Positions 1-6,686 are shown, numbered from the stretch's first letter. The stretch: 12,863 bases of DNA from Chloroflexota bacterium (GCA_003158495.1 PMJT01000207.1:1-12863); one strand, 5' to 3'. Made by a program: numbers and translations. Notes: generated from the letters alone by a model not told the origin.

Positions 1-64
1 ACGCTAACCACTGCTGGGCCGGGCGGACCATCACCAGATCTGCTCCGCGGGCGGCGGTTAGGGA

Positions 65-565
65 CTATTCGCCGACCAGCTGAAAATGCACCGTCCGGGC
101 GCGGTCTCGCACTCCGTCGAAGTCCACGAAGTAGATCTGGCCGAACTCGCCGAGCTCCGGCGCGCCATCGATTATCGGGATCGTCTCCGACCGGCCGATG
201 AATGCCGACCGGATATGGGCGTCAGTGTTCAGGCTCCAGACCGCTTCTTCGCCCAGGTCATCGACAGCGTGGTGGATGTGCTCCTTGCCGGGATGGAGAT
301 ACTGGCCTTCGCGGCGACAGGTGGGCGCGAGAATCTCGAGCCTGTCGAGCATGTCTTGGAGCAGATGCTTGGTCCCGTCGTACAGCGTGTCGTGCGATTC
401 CTCCTGGATGATCACGCTGCACGTGGTGTGGGCCGAGTAGACCGTGATCGACCCGTTCTTGATTCCCGACTGCGCCACGGCAAGCTTCGCCGCATCGGTG
501 ACGTCGTGGAACATGGGCTTGTGCAGGTAGCTTCGGACCTCGATGGTCGAATGGTAGACGGTCAA
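65..565 (-). CDS. YjbQ/UPF0047 family protein (secondary thiamine-phosphate synthase-like)
   Basis: A 166-residue protein that matches the YjbQ/UPF0047 family along its whole length, a little longer than the usual 130-140 residues. The family hallmarks are visible: an HTT/HTSA-type motif at His46 (YSAHTTCSVII), a histidine cluster at 96-99, a DAH motif with His117, a TIPIIDG segment near 128-134, and the C-terminal G-IYFVDFDGVRDR block. Members have weak thiamine-phosphate synthase activity and a metal-binding fold, but their physiological role is not settled. The start is TTG at 565, chosen because AGGAG sits 7 nt upstream and no ATG or GTG is available upstream in frame. It is the last gene of the minus-strand sugar operon, 40 bp after the triose-phosphate isomerase. 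That position suggests co-expression with sugar catabolism, but the link is inference. Family assignment is secure; function is not. Confidence 0.88.
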   Translation of the reverse strand: MTVYHSTIEVRSYLHKPMFHDVTDAAKLAVAQSGIKNGSITVYSAHTTCSVIIQEESHDTLYDGTKHLLQDMLDRLEILAPTCRREGQYLHPGKEHIHHAVDDLGEEAVWSLNTDAHIRSAFIGRSETIPIIDGAPELGEFGQIYFVDFDGVRDRARTVHFQLVGE

Positions 566-572
566 GCGATGG

Positions 573-577
573 CTCCT
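573..577 (-). promoter_or_regulatory. Shine-Dalgarno AGGAG fixing a TTG start
   Basis: On the minus strand AGGAG (within AGAGGAG) lies 7 nt before the TTG at 565. No ATG or GTG occurs in the in-frame codons just upstream. This decides the TTG start of the YjbQ-family gene. Confidence 0.6.
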
Positions 578-605
578 CTCGAGATATGTGAAAGCCCAGA
601 CGGCC

Positions 606-1319
606 TCAGGTTGGGTACTGCCTGTTCCAGGCGGCGCGCATGGACCTCACCATGGCCCACATCTGGGCGATCGGGTCGTCAGCTTTGAGAATGCCGCTCG
701 TGGACCCCGTCGCACCGACACCGAGCGCGACCATGTCCGCAACGTCCTGTGGTGTCTTGACCGCGGCGGCGCACATGATGATGATCTCGGGGTTTATGCG
801 GCCGACGAGCTCGATCGTCTGCTGGACGAATCCACGCATTTCAGCGGCCACTGACCGATCGCCCCCGATCAGCGAAGGCGGCTCCGCGAGGACGATGTTC
901 GGCGCGAGCTGCGCAACCGCTGCCGCTTCCCGGGGTGAATCGGTACAGACCATCGTGGCCAGGCCGACTTCGTCGGCACGCCGGATCGCGCCGCTGATCT
1001 CGGCGAGCGTCAGCCGGCGCTCCGAGTGATTGAGCATCGTCCCAGCCGCGCCGGCCTCCTTGAGTGCCTCCGGCAGGACCATTCCGGATCCTCGGCCGAT
1101 CTCGACGGCATCCATGTGTTGCGAGAAGACGAAGATGTGCCTCGTGGCTGCGGCCACTGCGGGAATATCCACGTACTGCGGGTCGAAGACAATGGATACA
1201 CCGCACTCTTCGGCGGCTCGATCGGCCTCGACGGCCAGACGGACTGCGGCCGTCCCGTAGACGTAGCCCTTGAGCCCAATCTCGAAGACGGGTTTTTCCA
1301 GGTGGATCCCTTTGTACAA
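606..1319 (-). CDS. tpiA: Archaeal-type (short) triose-phosphate isomerase
   Basis: A 237-residue TIM barrel of the short archaeal-type triose-phosphate isomerase class, which interconverts DHAP and glyceraldehyde 3-phosphate. Visible motifs are GLKGY with the catalytic Lys17, FSQHMD near 65-70, MLNHSERR with the catalytic His98, and LAEPPSLIGG with the catalytic Glu146. The C-terminal phosphate-binding loops are CAAAVKT and GSTSGILKADDP. In the family the residue two before the lysine is Asn (INFKTY); here it is Gly15. Some phosphate-loop glycines are also changed to Ala or Ser. A shifted substrate, such as another small ketose or aldose phosphate, is therefore possible. The start is TTG at 1319 with AAGGGG 5 nt upstream; an in-frame TAA four codons further upstream rules out a longer protein. 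It lies 55 bp after the epimerase gene and 40 bp before the YjbQ gene. The likely role is to use the DHAP released by the divergently encoded aldolase. Confidence 0.85.
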   Translation of the reverse strand: MYKGIHLEKPVFEIGLKGYVYGTAAVRLAVEADRAAEECGVSIVFDPQYVDIPAVAAATRHIFVFSQHMDAVEIGRGSGMVLPEALKEAGAAGTMLNHSERRLTLAEISGAIRRADEVGLATMVCTDSPREAAAVAQLAPNIVLAEPPSLIGGDRSVAAEMRGFVQQTIELVGRINPEIIIMCAAAVKTPQDVADMVALGVGATGSTSGILKADDPIAQMWAMVRSMRAAWNRQYPT

Positions 1320-1324
1320 CTCTG

Positions 1325-1330
1325 CCCCTT
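1325..1330 (-). promoter_or_regulatory. Shine-Dalgarno AAGGGG for a TTG start
   Basis: AAGGGG on the minus strand lies 5 nt before TTG at 1319, and the frame is closed by TAA just upstream. It supports TTG as the start of the triose-phosphate isomerase gene. Confidence 0.5.
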
Positions 1331-1357
1331 AGCGTTCGGATGGCATGACGAATGGGC

Positions 1358-1373
1358 CGGCCGCGGGCGGCCG
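1358..1373 (-). repeat. Short GC hairpin after the epimerase stop codon
   Basis: CGGCCG is repeated as an inverted repeat (1358-1363 and 1368-1373) around a 4-nt loop, directly after the epimerase stop. There is no T-run, so it is more likely an intercistronic mRNA hairpin than a terminator. Confidence 0.35.
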
Positions 1374-1374
1374 A

Positions 1375-2379
1375 TCAACCAACCCGGAAGACATCGTTAT
1401 CACGTTCCACCACGCTCACCGAATCGAGCCCGTCGTAAAGGACGAATGCCGTCTCTGCCTCGAGCGATTCGCCGGGGGCCAGTATCCGGGCCCTGCCCGC
1501 TTCTGCCGCCTGCTGGAGTTGCATCGGGTAGCCGGTCCACGGCTCGAGGCAAAGGTGGTGGTGGCCCCGCCACCCGCCGTAGACCTGCCACAACCAGGCG
1601 TATGGGAAGACTTCGCGCGGGAAGACCAGGGCGACGCCGCGCTTCGAGGCCGAATCTGTCAGTGCCAGCCAGCCGTCCCGCAGGTCGGTCGCCCAATGGC
1701 CGCCGTAGACTGCCGCCGAGGCGGGAAGGACACGGCGGGCGTCCCGTTTCGAACCCGGCGAGGCAGGGTTGGGCTGGCTCGGCCACGTGTACGTGGAGCC
1801 CACCTCGCCCATTTCCGGACTGGACGACACTCCTACCAGCATCCTTGCCGCCGGCAAGTCTATGCGGTAGCCCGGCGTAACGGCGAAGCAGGGATGGATT
1901 CCCCACAGGAAAAGGAGCGGTCGCACGTCGAGGTTTGTCAGGCGGTAGGCCACGCGCAGGACCGGCTCATCGGCGCGCAATTCGATCGTCCGCTCGAGGC
2001 GGGCCGGGGCGATCGTTCCGAAAGTGGTCGTCTGGAGCCAGGCGCGGCCGCCGTTGGTGCCTGCCGAGACTGTGCTCGGCACCGACCAGAGTTCGCCCAT
2101 GTACGGCAGGGTTTCGCCATTCAGCTCGGCCCGGTCGCCGGTGGGGAATATCTCGTCCCAGCCGCCCGACCACCAGTCGTCGAAGTTGGCTCCGTAAGGT
2201 GCACGCCGCGGTGTGGTCCTCGGGTTCGACCACAGCAGGTTGCGATCGGCCGCCTTGTCGACCATCTCCGTGACGTGGCCGCCCAGCTCCGGCAGTACCA
2301 CGACCCGCAGTGCGGCGTTCTCCAGGATGACGGCCGAAATGCCGCCGACGCTCCAGCCATCGACAACCCGAGCGCTCAA
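1375..2379 (-). CDS. Aldose 1-epimerase / galactose mutarotase-like protein
   Basis: A 334-residue beta-rich protein of the galactose mutarotase-like superfamily, which interconverts alpha and beta anomers of free aldoses. The N-terminal strand pattern VVVLPELGGHV matches the start of the family fold. GGWDEIFP at about 72-79 corresponds to the mutarotase GGWEELFP region. WGIHPCF carries His162, equivalent to the catalytic His of the NHPYF motif. CLEPWTGYP carries Glu279, equivalent to the catalytic Glu. The overall sequence is divergent, nearer to uncharacterised members than to GalM, so the sugar is unknown. The start codon is TTG at 2379, overlapping the TGA of the DeoR gene as TTGA, which implies translational coupling; the next Met is about 40 residues in and would remove the first strands. 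In this operon it probably presents the right anomer to the isomerase. Confidence 0.82.
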   Translation of the reverse strand: MSARVVDGWSVGGISAVILENAALRVVVLPELGGHVTEMVDKAADRNLLWSNPRTTPRRAPYGANFDDWWSGGWDEIFPTGDRAELNGETLPYMGELWSVPSTVSAGTNGGRAWLQTTTFGTIAPARLERTIELRADEPVLRVAYRLTNLDVRPLLFLWGIHPCFAVTPGYRIDLPAARMLVGVSSSPEMGEVGSTYTWPSQPNPASPGSKRDARRVLPASAAVYGGHWATDLRDGWLALTDSASKRGVALVFPREVFPYAWLWQVYGGWRGHHHLCLEPWTGYPMQLQQAAEAGRARILAPGESLEAETAFVLYDGLDSVSVVERDNDVFRVG

Positions 2380-3185
2380 GCGAGGATGACCTCCACGCCT
2401 GCGGCCCGGATCATCGCCACGATGTCGGCAGGAGCGCCGGTATCGGTAATAAGCACGTCCACCTGAGAGAGCGGCACGATGGTCGTGAAGCCCGAACGTC
2501 CAAGCTTCGAGGAATCGGCGAGGGCAACGACCCTGCGGGCCCGCGTCGCCATCGTGGCGCCGACCTCGGCGATCAGCACGTGGGGCGTCGTGATACCGGC
2601 TTCGGCGGTCAGGCCGTCGCAGCCGAGAAAAGCAGTGTCCGCAGACAGGCCCTTCAGGCTCAGCACGGTCTGGGGTCCAACGACTGCCTGGTAGTCGGGC
2701 AGAAAGAGGCCGCCGAGGCAGATGAGATGCAGGCCTTCCAGGTCGGCGACCTCCCGTACTACGAGATACGAATGGGTGACCGCCGTGATCGACGTACCCG
2801 AGCCGTGCGGCAGAGAAACGTTCGCCGCTACCTGGGCGACGGTGGTCCCGGAGTCGAAGAGGACGACGGATCCGGGCTGGATCAGGCTCGCGGCCGCTGC
2901 CCCGATTCGGCGCTTCTCCTCGACGTGTTCCTGGAGCTTGGCGAACACCACCGTCGGACGGGACGCCGTGCGCAGCGACACCGCGGCGCCGTGAACGCGT
3001 TCGATGCGGCCGCGGCCCTCGAGCACGGCCAGGTCGCGCCGGATGGAGGTCTCGCTGACACCGAACTGCTCCGCGAGCGCCGACACCTCGACCTCGCCCC
3101 GCTCGGTGACGACTTCTGCAATCCGGGTCCGCCGTTCCCGCGCGCTCGTCGTGCCCCGAACCTGCCTGCCGACGGGTGCGCTCAC
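2376..3185 (-). CDS. DeoR-family sugar-phosphate-responsive transcriptional regulator
   Basis: A 269-residue DeoR/GlpR-type repressor. The N-terminal winged helix-turn-helix spans about residues 16-70 and includes VSALAEQFGVSETSIRRDL, the family signature, followed by the wing GRIERVHGAA. The C-terminal DeoRC effector domain (about 85-245) resembles a sugar-phosphate isomerase fold and shows FDSGTTV, FLGCDGLTAEAGIT and ALADSSKLGRSGF, the usual sugar-phosphate-binding motifs. The frame stays open far upstream, but the true start is GTG at 3185: it overlaps the permease TGA as GTGA, gives a normal family length, and avoids a long overlap with the permease gene. The effector is probably a phosphorylated intermediate of this pathway, and the target probably the divergent intergenic region at 6288-6692. 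It is likely autoregulated, since it sits inside the operon. Confidence 0.93.
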   Translation of the reverse strand: MSAPVGRQVRGTTSARERRTRIAEVVTERGEVEVSALAEQFGVSETSIRRDLAVLEGRGRIERVHGAAVSLRTASRPTVVFAKLQEHVEEKRRIGAAAASLIQPGSVVLFDSGTTVAQVAANVSLPHGSGTSITAVTHSYLVVREVADLEGLHLICLGGLFLPDYQAVVGPQTVLSLKGLSADTAFLGCDGLTAEAGITTPHVLIAEVGATMATRARRVVALADSSKLGRSGFTTIVPLSQVDVLITDTGAPADIVAMIRAAGVEVILA

Positions 3186-4021
3186 TTGCCCATGCCCATG
3201 GTCAGGCCACGCACCAGGTGGCGCTGGAAGATCAGGTAGACCACAACGGCCGGAAGGGCGCTCACCAGGGATCCGGCCATCAAGGCCGGGATGTTGACCA
3301 TTCGCGAGCTCTGGAGAGTAGCCAGTCCGACCGTGATGGTGCGCACCTCCGGCGTCTGCAGGAACAGGAGGCCGATCAGGAGGTCGTCCCAGATCTGGAT
3401 GAACTGCAGGACCGCGACCGTCACGAGCGCCGGCGTCGCCAGCGGCAGCATTATCCGCGTGAAGATCTGCCAGTAGGAGGCGCCATCGATCAATGAGGCC
3501 TCGATGAGTTCCGTCGACACGCCCCTGAAATACGTCGTCATCAGGTAGGTCGCAAACGGGGCGCCGAGGGCCGCATAGACGACGATGGCGCCCTGGTACT
3601 GGTTGATCCAACCGATCTGACTGACGTTCACAAATTCGGGAAGGATGATCGATTGGACCGGCACCATCATTCCCGAGACCATCAGGAGGAAGACGGCGGT
3701 AGATCCCGGATAGCCCAGCTTCGCGAACGCAAACCCACCCATGGTGCTGACGACGAGGATGATCAGGACGGCGCCCAGCGTCACGATCGTCGAATTGAGC
3801 AACTCCTGGACAACCGGAAGCACGCTGAAGAGCGTCGACCAACTGTCCAGGGAGAAACCGGAACCGGCCAGGTATTGCTGGTATGAGCGGAACGACGTCA
3901 ACGCCATGAACACGAACGGGAAGAGCATGACGACGACGAGCAGGCTCAGGGTCACGAAGATGACGGCCCGGTTGAACTGGTGCTTCGACAGGTTCATGCG
4001 GCGCGCCTCAGTCGTTCGCAT
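3182..4021 (-). CDS. Sugar ABC transporter permease, CUT1 type (MalG-like)
   Basis: A 279-residue inner-membrane protein with six predicted hydrophobic spans, the first at about residues 17-37 (VIFVTLSLLVVVMLFPFVF). The EAA loop that docks on the ATPase is clear at about 170-195: EASLIDGASYWQIFTRIMLP. Length and C-terminus (VRGLTMGMGK) are typical of MalG-type subunits, the second permease of CUT1 importers. The start used here is ATG at 4021, overlapping the upstream permease by 14 bp. ATG at 3997, eight codons later, is a real alternative because GAGG precedes it by 8 nt and the overlap disappears. The gene ends overlapping the regulator start (GTGA). Substrate specificity cannot be read from this subunit. 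Confidence 0.93.
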   Translation of the reverse strand: MRTTEARRMNLSKHQFNRAVIFVTLSLLVVVMLFPFVFMALTSFRSYQQYLAGSGFSLDSWSTLFSVLPVVQELLNSTIVTLGAVLIILVVSTMGGFAFAKLGYPGSTAVFLLMVSGMMVPVQSIILPEFVNVSQIGWINQYQGAIVVYAALGAPFATYLMTTYFRGVSTELIEASLIDGASYWQIFTRIMLPLATPALVTVAVLQFIQIWDDLLIGLLFLQTPEVRTITVGLATLQSSRMVNIPALMAGSLVSALPAVVVYLIFQRHLVRGLTMGMGK

Positions 4022-4901
4022 TTCGGAATACTCGGAACTGGGCCATCCAGATCCCGAATACGATTACAAACAGGACGACGCCAATTGCTGCCGCCAGGCC
4101 AAACACGCCGGTATTGAAGCCTTTCTCGAAGACGAAGAACTCGAGCGTGGTAGTGGAGAATCCGGGACCACCCTGGGTCATGATGAATATCAGGCTGAAC
4201 AGGGCGGTGAACGCGGTGATCACGGTCAGGATGAACGCAAACTGGATGAACCTCATCAGCATCGGGATGGTGATGTAGAAGAGCGTCGACCAAGCGCCCG
4301 CCCCGTCAACACGAGCGGCCTCGTAGACCTCGCGGTCCAGCGTCGCCATCCCGGTGATGAAGATGATCGTGTTGGTCCCAAAGACAGACCATATGAACGT
4401 GATGATGACGGCAATGATCGCGGTCGAATTACCAGACAGTAGATCCGTGTGGATTCCGCTCAGCCCGATCATCGCAAGTGTGCTGTTCAGGAGGCCGCCG
4501 GATGAGAAGACCCGGATTGCGACCATGCCAATCACGACCCACGAGATGGCCGTCGGAAGGAAGTAAACGGATCGGAAGAAACGCCAGCCGATGACATGCT
4601 CGTTGAGCAGGAAGGCGACGATCAGGGGGATGAGGATCGCGAGCGGGATCGAGGCCAGGAGGATGGCGTTGTTGGAGACGACCTGCCAGAAGGTCGTGTC
4701 GGCGAAGAGCTGGCGGTAATTGTCGACGCCGTTGGGCGTGGACGTGATGCCATTCCAGGTCGTGAAGCTGTAGTAGACCGTCTGCACCATCGGAATGGCG
4801 AGGAAACCCCCGACGAGAAGGGCCACGGGCACGGTGAAGACGATCCCGGCCAGCCGTCGGGACCTGGCCAGGTGGTTCCGCCGTGGCGGTGTCGTGCTCA
4901 C
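4008..4901 (-). CDS. Sugar ABC transporter permease, CUT1 type (MalF-like)
   Basis: A 297-residue inner-membrane permease of the MalF/UgpA type. The N-terminus is basic (PPRRNHLARSRRLAG), then comes a hydrophobic span near 20-40, and six spans in all can be traced. The ATPase-docking EAA loop is at about 190-215: EAARVDGAGAWSTLFYITIP. It pairs with the adjacent MalG-like subunit to form the membrane channel of a CUT1 importer for mono- or oligosaccharides. The start is GTG at 4901 with GGAGG in the right place upstream. It follows the binding-protein gene by 66 bp, and a strong stem-loop fills that gap. It lacks the long N-terminal extension of E. coli MalF, as is normal for most bacterial CUT1 systems. 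Confidence 0.93.
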   Translation of the reverse strand: MSTTPPRRNHLARSRRLAGIVFTVPVALLVGGFLAIPMVQTVYYSFTTWNGITSTPNGVDNYRQLFADTTFWQVVSNNAILLASIPLAILIPLIVAFLLNEHVIGWRFFRSVYFLPTAISWVVIGMVAIRVFSSGGLLNSTLAMIGLSGIHTDLLSGNSTAIIAVIITFIWSVFGTNTIIFITGMATLDREVYEAARVDGAGAWSTLFYITIPMLMRFIQFAFILTVITAFTALFSLIFIMTQGGPGFSTTTLEFFVFEKGFNTGVFGLAAAIGVVLFVIVFGIWMAQFRVFRNAND

Positions 4902-4910
4902 TGGTCCACT

Positions 4911-4916
4911 GCCTCC
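4911..4916 (-). promoter_or_regulatory. Shine-Dalgarno GGAGGC for a GTG start
   Basis: GGAGGC on the minus strand lies 9 nt before GTG at 4901. It sits just after the stem-loop at 4924-4954 and leaves the site free for initiation on the permease message. Confidence 0.6.
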
Positions 4917-4923
4917 GAATATA

Positions 4924-4954
4924 CCGGTCGGGCCACCGTCGATGGCCCGACCGG
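4924..4954 (-). repeat. Perfect 12-bp intercistronic stem-loop
   Basis: CCGGTCGGGCCA (4924-4935) and TGGCCCGACCGG (4943-4954) are exact inverted repeats around a 7-nt loop. They lie between the binding-protein stop and the permease start. No T-run follows on the minus strand (TATATTCGG follows), so full termination is unlikely. In other CUT1 operons, such as malE-malF, such a structure protects the upstream message and lets the binding protein be made in excess. That role here is inference. Confidence 0.75.
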
Positions 4955-4967
4955 CTGATCCGTTGAA

Positions 4968-6278
4968 TTACTTGTACGTTGTCGACCGGCGATCGGCCGG
5001 CAGAGCGTTCAGCGCGTCCTGCATCTTCTGGAGGGCGTCCTGGGTGCTCATCGTACCGGCGAAGGCAGCCACGAGCACGGTGCTCGCGACGGACTGGACC
5101 TCGGGCTGGATGACGTTGTCGATCATGGGATAGCGGGTGAAACTCTTGGTCGCCGCGTAGCTCAGGAGGTCCTGGGCGATCGGGTCCGTTGCGGTGGTTC
5201 CCTGGATGGCCGGGATGAGGCCGGCGTCGTTGATGATCTTCTGGGCGTCCGGAGTGGCCATGTACTTGAGGAAGTCAGCGGCCACGTCCTTGTTGGAGCA
5301 GTAATTCGTCATGGCGAAACCGTCGCCCGGGAACTCCACGATGCCCTTGACCGGCTGGTCCGTGAACGGCGGGACGAAGACGCCGACGTTCGACCCCATG
5401 GCCTGCTCGGCGGCGGAGATAGCCCAGGTGCCTTCCATCGTGATTGCGGCTTTGCCCTGGAGGAACTGCTGCCAGGACTCGGTGTCGTTGAGGACGTCCT
5501 GGTTCGTGTAGCCGTCCTTGTACAGGGCCACCCACTTGTCCAGCGCTGCCTTGATCGTGGGATCGGTCCAGGGCAGAACGCCCGTGTAGAGCTTCTGCCA
5601 GTCGGCGACGGGCAGCATCATCATGAGGTAGCTGAGGTCGTAGAACGGGTAGAACCCGGCGGTGAGGCCCTGGGCGCCGGTGCCGTAGACGAAGGGCTGG
5701 ATGCCCGCGTCCTTGAGAAGCTTGGCATCGGCCATCATCTCGGTCCAGTCCGTGGGCAGTGTGGTGATGCCGGCCTTGGCGAACAGCGCTTTGTTATAGA
5801 ACCCGTTGTAGGTCTGCATCTCGAGGGGGACGGTGTACACACCCGCGGTCGGGTCAAAGTTGGCAGATCCCCACTCGATGCCCTTGAATTGCTGCAGCGT
5901 CGATAGTGGAATGTACGAGTTGAGGGACTGCAGGTAGCTCGCGTTCTGGAGCGTGAACAGGCCCGTCCACTGCGTTGCCAGGCAGGGCCCGGTCTTGGAG
6001 ATGGCGGCTGCCGTGAGCAAGTCGAAGTAGTTGTTGGCAGGCTGACTGACTACTTGGATCGTGACGTTCGGATGGAGCACCTCGTAGGCCTTGACGAGGT
6101 TGTCCGTAGCGGTTGCGTTGGACTCAGTTCCGTAGTTGTGCCAGAGACTGATGGTCACGGGCGCGGTACCGATGCCGCCTGACGTGGCCGGGCTGGCCCC
6201 GGAACTGCTGCATCCGGCAAGGCTGCCGGCGATGAACGCGCCGGCCAATGCCAGCGCGGCGAACCTTCGGTACAGCAT
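4968..6278 (-). CDS. Sugar ABC transporter substrate-binding lipoprotein (CUT1)
   Basis: A 436-residue extracellular solute-binding protein of the COG1653 type. It begins with a lipoprotein signal peptide: a short basic start (MLYRRF), a hydrophobic core, and the lipobox SLAGC with the acylated Cys23, followed by a Ser/Gly/Ala-rich linker. The mature part begins TISLWHNYG, and EGTWAIS and FPGDGFAMTN are typical of family 1 solute-binding proteins. The frame also allows a GTG start at 6287, but GGAGGA sits only 1 nt before it and 10 nt before ATG at 6278, so ATG is preferred. First gene of the minus-strand operon; it captures the sugar for the two permeases downstream. The ligand is unknown: related proteins bind anything from monosaccharides to oligosaccharides. 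The downstream enzymes act on free sugar, which argues for a monosaccharide or for extracellular hydrolysis. Confidence 0.93.
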   Translation of the reverse strand: MLYRRFAALALAGAFIAGSLAGCSSSGASPATSGGIGTAPVTISLWHNYGTESNATATDNLVKAYEVLHPNVTIQVVSQPANNYFDLLTAAAISKTGPCLATQWTGLFTLQNASYLQSLNSYIPLSTLQQFKGIEWGSANFDPTAGVYTVPLEMQTYNGFYNKALFAKAGITTLPTDWTEMMADAKLLKDAGIQPFVYGTGAQGLTAGFYPFYDLSYLMMMLPVADWQKLYTGVLPWTDPTIKAALDKWVALYKDGYTNQDVLNDTESWQQFLQGKAAITMEGTWAISAAEQAMGSNVGVFVPPFTDQPVKGIVEFPGDGFAMTNYCSNKDVAADFLKYMATPDAQKIINDAGLIPAIQGTTATDPIAQDLLSYAATKSFTRYPMIDNVIQPEVQSVASTVLVAAFAGTMSTQDALQKMQDALNALPADRRSTTYK

Positions 6279-6288
6279 CGGATCCACT

Positions 6289-6294
6289 TCCTCC
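6289..6294 (-). promoter_or_regulatory. Shine-Dalgarno GGAGGA deciding the binding-protein start
   Basis: GGAGGA on the minus strand is 10 nt upstream of ATG at 6278 but only 1 nt from the in-frame GTG at 6287. The ATG is therefore the usable start. Confidence 0.7.
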
Positions 6295-6400
6295 GGTGAG
6301 CCCGTCCGCGACGTAAAGGGTTGCGATTACGGGCAGCGCAAGCGCCGTTCGGGCGGGCCGCCCTGGTCCTCCCGAATGGTTGAGCACGAAGCAACCATCA

Positions 6401-6414
6401 GCCGCGCTCGCGGC
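6401..6414. promoter_or_regulatory. Palindrome at the predicted minus-strand start site (candidate operator)
   Basis: GCCGCG-CT-CGCGGC is a perfect 6+2+6 inverted repeat immediately downstream of the minus-strand -10 box, overlapping the expected transcription start near 6409. Repressor sites are often placed here. The sequence is all G/C except the centre, so chance is possible in GC-rich DNA. Confidence 0.35.
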
Positions 6415-6415
6415 G

Positions 6416-6444
6416 AGTGTATACGTGCGCCGTACGAGCGTCAA
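6416..6444 (-). promoter_or_regulatory. Sigma-70-type promoter of the uptake operon
   Basis: On the minus strand, TTGACG (complement of 6439-6444) is followed after 17 nt by TACACT (complement of 6416-6421). That gives 5/6 and 4/6 matches to the -35 and -10 consensus with ideal spacing. Transcription would start near 6409 and give a leader of about 130 nt before the binding-protein ATG at 6278. The -35 box lies inside the first GAGCGTCAA repeat copy, so a protein bound to that repeat would block polymerase. Confidence 0.55.
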
Positions 6445-6586
6445 TCGGGCTGTATTCACAACATCAGACAGCTCTGCGGAGTTAGAACGCGCCTTTCGAA
6501 GGGCCATTGGGCGATCACCGATCAGCAAATGAGCGTCAACCACAACATCTTCAGTTGCAATCGACGCGATTGTGCTAACCTTTCGA
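6436..6586. repeat. Imperfect tandem duplication carrying three repeated words
   Basis: Three words occur twice in the same order. GAGCGTCAA is at 6436-6444 and 6531-6539; CACAACATC at 6457-6465 and 6541-6549; CCTTTCGA at 6492-6499 and 6579-6586. The offsets are 95, 84 and 87 bp. The first copy overlaps the minus-strand -35 box and the second overlaps the proposed plus-strand promoter. Binding sites for the DeoR-family regulator or another factor are a reasonable reading; an old duplication of the promoter region is another. Confidence 0.5.
6555..6581 (+). promoter_or_regulatory. Possible promoter of the aldolase-kinase-isomerase operon
   Basis: TTGCAA (6555-6560) is followed after a short 15-nt spacer by TAACCT (6576-6581), which is preceded by TGC, an extended -10 arrangement. 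It overlaps the second CCTTTCGA word. The match is modest, and a different promoter in the region cannot be excluded. Confidence 0.3.
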
Positions 6587-6678
6587 TCGTCCTGAGGCAA
6601 GACCCGGCTCCCACGCCGTGGCCAGCCGACCGATCAGGCGCCGCGACCAGCAATTGGCAACTCGATCTGTGGGATCCG

Positions 6679-6686
6679 AAGGAGGG
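6679..6686 (+). promoter_or_regulatory. Shine-Dalgarno AAGGAGGG deciding the aldolase start
   Basis: AAGGAGGG is a near-perfect anti-16S match placed 6 nt before GTG at 6693. It rules out the longer in-frame reading from 6618, whose extra 25 residues have no family counterpart. Confidence 0.85.

Noticed and set aside
4..61. CTAACC (4-9) and GGTTAG (56-61) as a terminator stem after the YjbQ gene.
   Set aside because: Only 6 bp with a 46-nt loop, no T-run, and the window begins here; not enough to call.
1345..2466. A long plus-strand open frame opposite the epimerase and regulator genes.
   Set aside because: It is an antisense shadow typical of high-GC DNA: Arg/Gly/Pro-rich and without recognisable domains, while the minus-strand genes have clear motifs.
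3186..3842. An upstream in-frame extension of the DeoR regulator of more than 200 residues.
   Set aside because: It overlaps the MalG-like permease in another frame, has no family content, and the GTGA overlap gives a normal start.
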